From assembly GCA_963923455.1 (NCBI GenBank), contig CAWULT010000121.1, forward strand, positions 1 to 13,436: 13,436 nt of DNA. Reading direction: 5' to 3'. Shown piece after piece: positions 1 through 6,721 of this stretch. This DNA comes from CAWULT01 sp963923455 (GTDB lineage Bacteria > Acidobacteriota > Vicinamibacteria > Vicinamibacterales > UBA2999). The notes under the pieces were generated by a model. The model did no database searches. It saw nothing but the letters and a program-made list of their open reading frames with translations, and was not told where the DNA came from. Both the position numbers and the translations under genes were made by a program. The number at the start of each line of letters is the position of its first letter. Position 1 is the stretch's first letter.

Positions 1-369
1 CCGCTGCCGCCGGGCGGCTTCGCCGCGCTGGGGGCGATGTTCGGGCAGGGCGGCCCCGAGCTCGACCCGCTGGTCGGGCTCGACGACGCGGCGAAGCCGC
101 TGCGCTCGAAACTGCTGGCCGTGCCGGCGCTGCGCGCGCGCTACCTGCGCTACGTCCGGCAGATCGCGGAGCGCGACTTGGACTGGGCGCGGCTCGAGCC
201 GGTCATCCGCCAGTACCGGTCGCTCATCGACGCGGCGGTCGCGGCCGATACCCGGAAGCTCTACACCACGGACGCCTACCGGTCTGGCCTCGCGGACGGC
301 GAAGACAGCCTGAGGGCCTTCGTCGAGAAGCGGCGGGCCTACCTGCTGAAGACCGTTCCCGCGGGGTAG
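1..369 (+). CDS. CotH-like protein, C-terminal fragment (5' end outside window)
   Basis: The frame is open from base 1 to the TAG at 367-369, so this is the 3' end of a gene that starts upstream. About 122 residues are visible. They align by eye with the C-terminus of the CotH-family gene that follows, at roughly 60% identity: both have a DPLVGL-D segment, then PLRSKLLAVPA, a YL-YV helix, DW...EP-(V/I)RQY, DTRKLY and a final DSL-F-(E/K)RRA(F/Y)LL. In CotH proteins this region is the helical C-lobe downstream of the catalytic core. No catalytic residues fall inside the window, so activity cannot be judged. The shared C-terminus and same-strand arrangement point to a tandem duplication. An internal ATG at 37 exists, but homology to the paralog extends across it only from about residue 16, so it is not a convincing start. 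Confidence 0.85.
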   Translation, partial: PLPPGGFAALGAMFGQGGPELDPLVGLDDAAKPLRSKLLAVPALRARYLRYVRQIAERDLDWARLEPVIRQYRSLIDAAVAADTRKLYTTDAYRSGLADGEDSLRAFVEKRRAYLLKTVPAG

Positions 370-381
370 CCCGTCGGGGCT
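368..381 (+). terminator. short hairpin at the end of the first CotH fragment
   Basis: A five-base-pair stem (agccc / gggct) with a 4-nt loop starts at the stop codon of the upstream gene. There is no T-tract. It is a weak candidate for transcript-end processing or termination before the next CotH gene. Confidence 0.2.
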
Positions 382-413
382 CCCAGGGTGTCGCAGGGGG
401 CCGGGGTTTCGGC

Positions 414-419
414 TACACT
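414..419 (+). promoter_or_regulatory. candidate -10 element (TACACT) for the CotH-family gene
   Basis: TACACT fits the TAnnnT pattern of a sigma-70 -10 box and stands out in GC-rich sequence. It lies 44 nt before the ATG at 464. No good -35 match is seen 17 nt upstream. If used, it would let the second CotH gene be transcribed separately from the first. Confidence 0.35.
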
Positions 420-463
420 CACGGTCCACCGGGACGCGTGACGTCCCGCCAGGGGGATCGGTG

Positions 464-2005
464 ATGGACGCACCGCGACACCTCGAATCGACGCCGCCGG
501 CCACGGCTGCGGCCGACCGCTCGTGGCGGACCTGGGCGCTGGCCGCTGGCCTCGTCGCAGCATGGGCCACCCCGGCACCGGCGCAGTTCGGGTTCGGCAG
601 CCCCGCCGGCGACCTCGAGCTCGTCAAGCAGTTCGACAGGGACGGCGACGGCCGGTTGAACACGGAGGAACGCAAGGCGGCCCGTGAGTCGCTCGGCGCG
701 TCGGGCGCGACCGGTCCGCGCCGGCGTTTCGGCCGCTTCGGTTCCGGTGTGGTGCCGACGGCCGGACGCCCGCTGGCGCCGAAGGACGTGCCCGCCTTCG
801 GCGAGGCGCCCCTCTACGACACGACGACGCTGCGGACGATCTTCCTGACGTTCGACTCGCCGGACTGGGCGTCCGAACTCGACGCCTTCTACGGCACCGA
901 CGTCGACGTGCCCGCCACGATGGTCGTCGACGGACGTACCTACCGCGACGTGGGCGTGCACTTCCGCGGCATGTCCTCGTATCGGATGGTGCCGGACGGC
1001 GTCAAGAAGTCCCTCAACATCTCCCTCGACTACGTGCACGACGCCCAGCGGCTCGGCGGCTACCGGACGCTGAACCTGCTGAACGGCAATGGCGATCCGA
1101 CGCTGGTCCGCACGATGCTGTACGGCGAGATCGCCCGGCACTACCTGCCGGTGGCGCGCACCAACTACGTGCGCGTCGTGATCAACGGCGAGAGCTGGGG
1201 GGTCTACATCAACACGCAGCAGTTCAACTCCGACTTCACCCGGGAGCACTTCGGTGACCGGAAGGGCGCGCGCTGGAAGACGCCAGGGTCACCCCGCGGG
1301 CAGGCCGGCATGGAGTACCGCGGCGAGTCGGTGGCCGGCTACCGGCGGCTCTACGAGATCAAGACGAAGGACGACCCGAAGGCCTGGGCGGACCTGATTG
1401 CGCTGTTCCGCGTGCTGAACGAGACGCCGCCCGACCGGCTCCCGGCCGCGCTCGAGCCGGTGCTCGACGTCGACGGTGCGCTGCGGTTCCTCGCGCTCGA
1501 GGTGGCGCTCGTCAACAGCGACGGCTACTGGGCGCGCGCCAGCGACTACAACATCTATCAGGATTCGAAGGGGCGCTTCCACGTGCTGCCGCACGACTTC
1601 AACGAAGCGCTCGAGGACGAGCGCGGGTTCGGCTTCGGGGGCAGCCGCGCCAGCGCGACGCTGGATCCGCTGGTGGGCCTGAACGACCCGGCCAGGCCGC
1701 TGCGGTCGAAGCTGCTCGCGGTACCGGCGTGGCGTGACAAGTACCTGAGCTACGTCACCGACATCGCCACGCGCTGGATGGACTGGAAGGCGGTCGAGCC
1801 GCTCGTGCGCCAGTACCAGGCCCTGATCGCCGACGACGTGCGGCTCGACACGCGCAAGCTGTACAGCCTGGACGAGTTCGAGGCGGGAGTGGCCGGCGGA
1901 CCGGACAGCCTCAAGACCTTCCTGGAGCGGCGCCGGGCGTTCCTGCTGGCGCCGGCCAGACCGGGGCAGGCCGCGGGCGGCGCCGTCGCGTCCCTGACGC
2001 AATGA
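464..2005 (+). CDS. secreted CotH-family protein kinase with EF-hand
   Basis: CotH proteins are atypical kinases; Bacillus CotH phosphorylates spore-coat proteins. The N-terminus has a basic region and a hydrophobic stretch ending APAQ (about residues 24-41), read as an export signal. An EF-hand loop follows at about 58-69 (DRDGDGRLNTEE), with acidic or polar ligands at positions 1, 3, 5, 9 and 12. The CotH domain spans about residues 100-490, with VGVHFRGMSSY, RTLNLLNG and VRVVINGESWGVY. The likely active-site region has N351, D361 (SDYNIYQ) and D378 (LPHDFNEAL), which resemble the conserved Asn/Asp positions of CotH kinases. ATG at 464 is preferred over GTG at 461 because AGGGGG (451-456) is 7 nt from the ATG but only 4 nt from the GTG. 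The gene is a tandem paralog of the fragment upstream. Its substrate is unknown. Confidence 0.85.
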   Translation: MDAPRHLESTPPATAAADRSWRTWALAAGLVAAWATPAPAQFGFGSPAGDLELVKQFDRDGDGRLNTEERKAARESLGASGATGPRRRFGRFGSGVVPTAGRPLAPKDVPAFGEAPLYDTTTLRTIFLTFDSPDWASELDAFYGTDVDVPATMVVDGRTYRDVGVHFRGMSSYRMVPDGVKKSLNISLDYVHDAQRLGGYRTLNLLNGNGDPTLVRTMLYGEIARHYLPVARTNYVRVVINGESWGVYINTQQFNSDFTREHFGDRKGARWKTPGSPRGQAGMEYRGESVAGYRRLYEIKTKDDPKAWADLIALFRVLNETPPDRLPAALEPVLDVDGALRFLALEVALVNSDGYWARASDYNIYQDSKGRFHVLPHDFNEALEDERGFGFGGSRASATLDPLVGLNDPARPLRSKLLAVPAWRDKYLSYVTDIATRWMDWKAVEPLVRQYQALIADDVRLDTRKLYSLDEFEAGVAGGPDSLKTFLERRRAFLLAPARPGQAAGGAVASLTQ

Positions 2006-2014
2006 CGCGCCGGC

Positions 2015-2395
2015 TCACTTGAGTTCGATTCGGATGACCCGCTGCTCCGTGGCGCCGACGTTGCGGGCCGCGTGCACCACCGGCTCGGCCCAGCGCACCT
2101 CCCCGAACGGCGTCCGGCTGCGGGTCACGCGGCCGTCGGGGACCGACGTCGTCTCGTTCTCGTAGTCGCTCAACGCGATCGTCAGGCCCCGCTCGTGACG
2201 GTGCACGGCCTCGCTCGCCCCGGGCGCCATCCGGATGTCGAACACGCGAACGAACGCGTTCTCGAAGACGAGCACGTGATTGGCCGGGCGCGGATACTCC
2301 TCGCGCTGGGCACCGATCCGCTCGGCCGCCAGGCCGAGCGCGGCGGCCAGCAGGCCGCACGCGAGCAGGGTTCGCGGACGCATGCGGCGCATCAT
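2015..2395 (-). CDS. small secreted single-domain cupin
   Basis: This 126-residue protein has a signal peptide: Arg-rich n-region, hydrophobic core at about residues 9-23, likely cleavage after AERIGA or nearby. The rest is a cupin barrel. Motif 1 is visible as G59-x5-H65-x-H67-E68, and motif 2 as P-x2-H108-x3-N112. These give a His/His/Glu/His set suited to binding a metal. Cupins of this size are functionally diverse, so no reaction can be named. The gene converges on the CotH gene with a 9-bp gap and diverges from the PQQ sugar dehydrogenase, which suggests a periplasmic role but does not prove one. Consecutive ATGs occur at 2395 and 2392. A GGGAG lies almost directly before the first, so 2392 may be the true start. 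Confidence 0.8.
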   Translation of the reverse strand: MMRRMRPRTLLACGLLAAALGLAAERIGAQREEYPRPANHVLVFENAFVRVFDIRMAPGASEAVHRHERGLTIALSDYENETTSVPDGRVTRSRTPFGEVRWAEPVVHAARNVGATEQRVIRIELK

Positions 2396-2454
2396 ACTCC
2401 CGCACCGCGGCCGCCAGCGCTCGGCGCGACGGGGAGCCCCGGCGCAGGCATGCC

Positions 2455-2466
2455 GGCACGCGTGCC
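2455..2466. promoter_or_regulatory. 12-bp perfect palindrome in a divergent intergenic region
   Basis: ggcacgcgtgcc is its own reverse complement and is flanked by a further imperfect gcagg/cctgc pair. It sits between the cupin and the sugar dehydrogenase, 17 nt before the candidate -10 of the latter. It could be an operator, but short palindromes are common in GC-rich DNA. Confidence 0.25.
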
Positions 2467-2482
2467 CTGCCGGGTTCCGGTG

Positions 2483-2488
2483 TACGCT
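2483..2488 (+). promoter_or_regulatory. candidate -10 element (TACGCT) for the sugar dehydrogenase
   Basis: TACGCT, preceded by TG, lies 30 nt before the start codon. The same hexamer occurs in the promoter of the MFS transporter on the other strand. No clear -35 is visible. Confidence 0.35.
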
Positions 2489-2506
2489 CTCCAGGTCACC
2501 CCAAAG

Positions 2507-2512
2507 AGGAGG
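2507..2512 (+). promoter_or_regulatory. strong Shine-Dalgarno (AGGAGG)
   Basis: A perfect AGGAGG within a GAGGAGGAG run lies 5 nt from the ATG at 2518. It fixes the start of the sugar dehydrogenase and predicts efficient translation. Confidence 0.75.
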
Positions 2513-2517
2513 AGTCG

Positions 2518-4017
2518 ATGTCCCGCATCTCGTTCGTCGTCATGACCGGCGCCGTCGCCGCAGCCGCGATCACGGTGTCGGCGCAGCTGGCCGGCCCGAT
2601 CCCGGCACCGGTCGAGAAGAGGGGCCTCGTCGTGGAACTCCGTGACGTCGCGCGCCTGCCGGAGACGAGGCGGATGCGGCCGGCCGACCAGGACGTCAAT
2701 CCGTCCGGGTGGGCGCGGGTCAGCTTCGTCCGCGACCTGCCGGACGGGCGCCGATTCGTCAACGACTCGCGCGGGTTCCTCTACCTGCTGTACAGGACCG
2801 GCCGGACCTCCGTCTACGCCAATGTCGCCGAGGCGTTCCCCCACGCGGTGTACAACCGTCTCGAGAGCGGATTCATCGGCTTCGACTTCCACCCGGAGTT
2901 CGCGGCGAACGGTCTCTTCTACACCGTGCACGCCGAGCGGGCGCCCGGCAATCCCGCGACGCCGCACTTCATCCCGCCGGGGTTCACGAGGGCTGACGTC
3001 ACGTACCACAACGTCATCACGGAGTGGAAGGCGAGCGACCCCTCCGCCGGCACCTTCGCCGGCGCGCGACGCGAGCTGCTGCGGGTGGGGCACATCGTGG
3101 GGACGTTGACGCACCCGATGGGCTTCGTCGGCTTCAACCCGACGGCACGGCCGGGGGCGCCCGACTACGGCCTGCTGTACACGAGCGGCAGCGACCTCGG
3201 TTTCAGCAATGGCGCGCCCCCGCACAACAACAACCCCGGGCAGACCCAGCGCCTCGACAGCGTCGTCGGCGCGATCCTGCGCCTCGACCCGCGCAGCCCG
3301 TCGGTCTCGGGCGGCCAGAAGGGCCTCGGCGACTACACCGTTCCGACGGCGAATCGGTTCGCGGCCGACGGCGATCCGAAGACGCTGGGCGAGATCTACG
3401 CGTACGGGTTCCGCAACGCCCACCGGCTGTCGTGGGACGCGCGCGATGGCACGATGTACGCCGCCGACATCGGCATGAACCACGTCGAGGAGGTCAACAT
3501 CGTCCGCAACGGCGAGAACTACGGCTGGATGAAGCGCGAGGGCTGGTACGAGAACGGCGTCACCCGGCCGGGAGGCACCCTCGACCAGCTGTTCGCGCTG
3601 CCGGAGGACGTGTTCGAGGGCCGGCGTCCCGACGGCTTCACGTATCCGGTCGCCTTCTACAACCACAGCGACGGCCAGGCGATCACCGCCGGCTTCGCCT
3701 ACTACGGACGCATTCCCGCCCTGCGGGGGAAGTTCGTCTTCGGGGACATCGCCCGCGGCCGCGTGTTCGCGGCTGACGTCGCGGCGATGAAGAAGGCCGA
3801 CGACGGCGTCCCGCGCACGGTGGCCCCGGTCGAGGAGGTGCAGCTCGTCGTCCGCGACGGGCGTGGCAACCGCGTGTACACGTCGTTCCGGGAGCGGGTG
3901 GAGCAGACGATGGGGGCCACGATGAGCCGTGCGGACCTCCACATCAGCCAGGGCCGCGACGGGGAGCTGTTGTTGACGTCGCGCCAGGACGGCACGATCC
4001 GGACGCTCGTGCCGTAG
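2518..4017 (+). CDS. secreted PQQ-dependent sugar dehydrogenase family protein
   Basis: This 499-residue protein belongs to the glucose/sorbosone dehydrogenase family: soluble six-bladed beta-propellers that oxidise sugars in the periplasm using PQQ and pass electrons to a carrier. Residues 1-22 are a signal peptide ending VSA-Q. Family signatures are GFIGFDFHPEF (about 118-128) followed by a YTVH strand (H138), a second propeller His in LTHPMGF, GFRNAHRLSWD (297-307, matching the G-x-R-N motif near PQQ in soluble glucose dehydrogenase), and ADIGMNHVEEVN with GENYGW. The length is close to the about 480 residues of Acinetobacter sGDH. The C-terminal region adds a segment with an LLTSRQDGTIRTL ending typical of a closing blade. 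The substrate cannot be read from sequence. The start is set by the strong AGGAGG. No PQQ biosynthesis genes lie in this window. Confidence 0.85.
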   Translation: MSRISFVVMTGAVAAAAITVSAQLAGPIPAPVEKRGLVVELRDVARLPETRRMRPADQDVNPSGWARVSFVRDLPDGRRFVNDSRGFLYLLYRTGRTSVYANVAEAFPHAVYNRLESGFIGFDFHPEFAANGLFYTVHAERAPGNPATPHFIPPGFTRADVTYHNVITEWKASDPSAGTFAGARRELLRVGHIVGTLTHPMGFVGFNPTARPGAPDYGLLYTSGSDLGFSNGAPPHNNNPGQTQRLDSVVGAILRLDPRSPSVSGGQKGLGDYTVPTANRFAADGDPKTLGEIYAYGFRNAHRLSWDARDGTMYAADIGMNHVEEVNIVRNGENYGWMKREGWYENGVTRPGGTLDQLFALPEDVFEGRRPDGFTYPVAFYNHSDGQAITAGFAYYGRIPALRGKFVFGDIARGRVFAADVAAMKKADDGVPRTVAPVEEVQLVVRDGRGNRVYTSFRERVEQTMGATMSRADLHISQGRDGELLLTSRQDGTIRTLVP

Positions 4018-4049
4018 CGGGGTGTCGGGCGCCGAGGCGCGGGCTGTGG

Positions 4050-4069
4050 CTGGGGACTAGCGTCCCCAG
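4050..4069. terminator. hairpin between convergent genes
   Basis: A 7-bp perfect stem (ctgggga / tccccag) with a 6-nt loop spans the stop codon of the minus-strand MetE-like gene and lies 32 nt after the sugar dehydrogenase stop. There is no T-tract. It is placed to end both convergent transcripts. Confidence 0.35.
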
Positions 4070-5202
4070 AGTTCCCTCGACGCGATCCGTGCACCCTCGA
4101 CGAGGGCTTCGAGCTTGGCCCACATCACCTGCGGGTGGACGCGGCGAAGGGTTTCGATCTGGGCGAACCCGCAGTCGGTGCCTGCGATCACGTTCTCGCG
4201 TCCGACGATCCCTGCGAAGCGCACGATCCGGTCGGCCACCAGCCGCGGATGCTCCACGGTGGTCGTGTGGTGCGTGACGACCCCCGGGATCAGGATGCGC
4301 CCCGGCGGCAGCTTCGCCGTCTGCCAGACGCGCCACTCGTGCTCGTGACGGGCGTTGGCGGCTTCGATCAGGTAGGCCCCGGCGCGCACCGACAGCACCA
4401 GGTCGACGATGGCGTCGAGCGGCGCGTCGGCGAGGTGCGGCACGTGCCAGCTGCCGAAGCACACGTGGTAGCGCACGCGGTCCTCCGGGATGTCGCGCAG
4501 CGCATGGTTGAGCGCCTCGACCCGCAATTCGGCCCACTCGCGGTAGCGTGCCGGGCTCTGTTGCACCAGCTCGTCGTACATGTTGGCCAGCACCGCGTCG
4601 TCCACCTGCAGCACGAGCCCGGACCGGACCACCTCCAGGTACTCCTCCCGCAGGGCCTCCGCGATCGCGAACACGTAGTCCTGCTCGTCGCCGTAGTACT
4701 CGTTCGAGGCGTCGTATCCGGTGCTGGCCGGCGCGACGGCCGTCAGGAAGCCCTCGACGGCGGCCGTGCCGGCCAGGGCCGCCCGCAGATCCTCGATGTT
4801 GCGGTGGATCGCCTCATGGCCGCGGTACCGGATCGGGCCGACGCAGGCGTGCCCGGGCACGCCCCTGGCGCCCCGCGGGAACTCGGCCTCCATGAACTCG
4901 CGGAAGCGGTGGCGGTCGCGGCCGAGCCAGACGGCCTCGTACAGCGAGTCGGGGCGCGGCTCGAAGCCGGTCATCCGGTCCAGCACGTAGTTGGCCCAGC
5001 TCGACTTGCCGTACTCACCGTCGTTGACGATGTCGATCCCGATCTCGGCCTGGCGCCGGACGACATCAGCCGTCGTCTGGTGCAGCGTCTCGAGGTATGG
5101 CCGGGGGTCGGCCGCGGCCCGGGCGGCCGCGGTCAGCAGCGCCTCGGGGCGCACGAGGCTGCCGACGTGCGTCGTCAGGATGCGATCGGTGCTGCGCATC
5201 AT
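4057..5202 (-). CDS. MetE C-terminal-like zinc methyl/alkyl transferase (COG0620 type)
   Basis: This 381-residue protein matches the catalytic half of cobalamin-independent methionine synthase and lacks the N-terminal domain of full MetE (about 750 residues). Such short proteins include true methyltransferases and epoxyalkane:coenzyme M transferases, so product names ending in homocysteine methyltransferase would overreach. All four expected zinc ligands are present: H246 and C248 (HVCFGSWH), E280 (in IEAANARHEHEW) and C344 (GTDCGF). The N-terminus has the typical TTHVGSLVRP opening and a GIDIVNDGEYGKSSW segment. The NARHEHEW motif resembles the catabolic or thiol-transferase branch more than biosynthetic MetE (inference). 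It lies 22 bp downstream of an aromatic-acid-type transporter, so the substrate may be an imported small acid. ATGs occur at 5202 and 5199; a GGGAG lies 10 nt before the first. Confidence 0.85.
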   Translation of the reverse strand: MMRSTDRILTTHVGSLVRPEALLTAAARAAADPRPYLETLHQTTADVVRRQAEIGIDIVNDGEYGKSSWANYVLDRMTGFEPRPDSLYEAVWLGRDRHRFREFMEAEFPRGARGVPGHACVGPIRYRGHEAIHRNIEDLRAALAGTAAVEGFLTAVAPASTGYDASNEYYGDEQDYVFAIAEALREEYLEVVRSGLVLQVDDAVLANMYDELVQQSPARYREWAELRVEALNHALRDIPEDRVRYHVCFGSWHVPHLADAPLDAIVDLVLSVRAGAYLIEAANARHEHEWRVWQTAKLPPGRILIPGVVTHHTTTVEHPRLVADRIVRFAGIVGRENVIAGTDCGFAQIETLRRVHPQVMWAKLEALVEGARIASRELWGR

Positions 5203-5224
5203 GGGAGGACGTCTCCCGGAGGGC

Positions 5225-6598
5225 TCACGCGCGGCCCGTGGCCGTGGCCGGCGCCGCCGGTCCTTCCTCGGCGGTCCGCTCGGTGTCGAGCTTCAGCAGC
5301 AGCAGCATGCCGGCACCGAAGACCGACCCGAGCGCCATCACGAGGGCGGTCGTCGACAGCGAGTAGCCGGCCGCGAACAGGAAGCCGGCGATGATGGGCG
5401 CCAGCACCGATCCCCCCCGCCCGACGCCAATCGTGAAGCCGGTGCCGGAGGCGCGAACGTAGGTCGGAAACGCCTGCGCGATGATGGCGTAGAGGCCGAC
5501 GATGCCGGCGTTGGTGCAGAAGCCGGCCCAGAAGCAGATGAACGACAGCTGCTGCAGATCCGCCGGGGACTGCCCGAACACGGTGACGGCCACCGTCGAC
5601 AGCACCAGGATGCCGACCGTGAGCGGGATGACCCGGAACTTCTGCGTCAGCAGGCCGAACACGGCGCCGCCGGCCGCACCGCCCGTGTTGGTCCACACCA
5701 GCACGCCCGCCGCCGTCGAGGCCGCAAAACCCATGTCCACCACGATCTTCGGAATCCACTTCACGATGAAGTAGAACGTCGTGATGTGGAAGAAGTAGGC
5801 GAACGTCACGAGCACGGTGGTGGAGAGCAGGGCGGGCGAGAAGATCGCGGCCGCCGTCGCGGCCCCCGAGTGCGACGCCACCGACGGCAGCGCCGCCACG
5901 GGACCGTGGCCCATCCGGCGCAGGGCCGCGTTGATGCGGTCGAGCGCGCCGGCCGGCTGCTTCCGCGCCAGCCAGTGCACCGACTCGGGCGCGACGAACA
6001 GGTAGATCGGGAGCAGGGTCGCCGTGACCGCCGAGCCGAAGTAGAAGACCGACCGCCAGTCCTGGGTCTTGAGCAGCTGCGCGGCCACCACGCCGCCCAC
6101 GACCGCGCCGAGCGGATACCCAATCGACATCAGTGAGACGGCCAGGTGCTTGCGCCGCGCGTTGGAGAATTCGGCCGCCACCGCGTTGATCGCCGCGAGC
6201 ATGCCCCCGATGCCCAGGCCGGTCACGACGCGCCAGATCGACAGCGTCACGACGCTCGTCGACGTCGTGGCCCCCAGCATGCCGGCGGCCATCACGGCGA
6301 GGCACCCCAGCACGGTGGGCTTGCGGCCGACGGTGTCGGCGATGCCGCCGAGCAGGATGGAGCCGATCGCCATGCCGATCAGCTCCATCGACAGCACGAT
6401 GCCGAGGGCGGCGCGGTCGATGCCCCATTCGGTCGCGATGCCCGGCGACGCGAAGCTGATGGAGAGCACGTCGAAACCGTCGAGTGCGTTCAGGGCGACC
6501 GTCAGGGCGACGACCCACACCTGCAGGCGGCTCATCGGGGCATTGGTGATGATGTCCCGCGGGTCCGCGTCGGGACGGTTCGTGGGTCTGCTGGCCAT
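5225..6598 (-). CDS. MFS transporter, aromatic acid:H+ symporter (AAHS) type
   Basis: This 457-residue inner-membrane protein has 12 predicted hydrophobic segments. D40-G-F-D43 in the first helix matches the essential DGxD motif of AAHS transporters such as PcaK. GGIADTVGRKP at 84-94 is the MFS loop 2-3 motif, and a related motif (FGLLTQKFR) sits between helices 8 and 9. Together with RASGTGFTIGVGRGGS these place it in the AAHS-like group, which imports benzoate-type or related organic acids with protons. The open frame runs much further upstream, antisense to glgX, but ATG 6598 is preceded at 5 nt by GGAGGAG (6604-6610) and immediately precedes the family N-terminus. It is the first gene of a probable operon with the MetE-like gene. 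The exact substrate is unknown. Confidence 0.88.
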   Translation of the reverse strand: MASRPTNRPDADPRDIITNAPMSRLQVWVVALTVALNALDGFDVLSISFASPGIATEWGIDRAALGIVLSMELIGMAIGSILLGGIADTVGRKPTVLGCLAVMAAGMLGATTSTSVVTLSIWRVVTGLGIGGMLAAINAVAAEFSNARRKHLAVSLMSIGYPLGAVVGGVVAAQLLKTQDWRSVFYFGSAVTATLLPIYLFVAPESVHWLARKQPAGALDRINAALRRMGHGPVAALPSVASHSGAATAAAIFSPALLSTTVLVTFAYFFHITTFYFIVKWIPKIVVDMGFAASTAAGVLVWTNTGGAAGGAVFGLLTQKFRVIPLTVGILVLSTVAVTVFGQSPADLQQLSFICFWAGFCTNAGIVGLYAIIAQAFPTYVRASGTGFTIGVGRGGSVLAPIIAGFLFAAGYSLSTTALVMALGSVFGAGMLLLLKLDTERTAEEGPAAPATATGRA

Positions 6599-6603
6599 CA
6601 GGG

Positions 6604-6610
6604 CTCCTCC
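6604..6610 (-). promoter_or_regulatory. strong Shine-Dalgarno (GGAGGAG) for the MFS gene
   Basis: GGAGGAG on the minus strand lies 5 nt before the ATG at 6598. It decides the start inside a much longer spurious open frame. Confidence 0.75.
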
Positions 6611-6623
6611 GGATGCGCGGGGG

Positions 6624-6632
6624 AGCGTATCA
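6624..6632 (-). promoter_or_regulatory. candidate extended -10 (TGA-TACGCT) for the MFS operon
   Basis: On the minus strand, TG-A-TACGCT gives an extended -10 arrangement 25 nt before the start codon. The hexamer is the same as that before the sugar dehydrogenase. No convincing -35 is seen, as is usual for extended -10 promoters. Confidence 0.4.
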
Positions 6633-6709
6633 CTTTTCGGCGCGAGCGGTCGCCGCCAGCCGGAGCGGCCCTTCCGCGGCGGCAGCCGGCCCGGACCTGC
6701 CCGCCGACT

Positions 6710-6715
6710 TAAGAT
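6710..6715 (+). promoter_or_regulatory. candidate -10 (TAAGAT) for leaderless glgX transcription
   Basis: TAAGAT ends 6 nt before the GTG start of glgX, so transcription would start at or next to the start codon. There is no Shine-Dalgarno. The TAA is also an in-frame stop, so the coding region cannot extend upstream. Confidence 0.4.
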
Positions 6716-6721
6716 CGTCCC

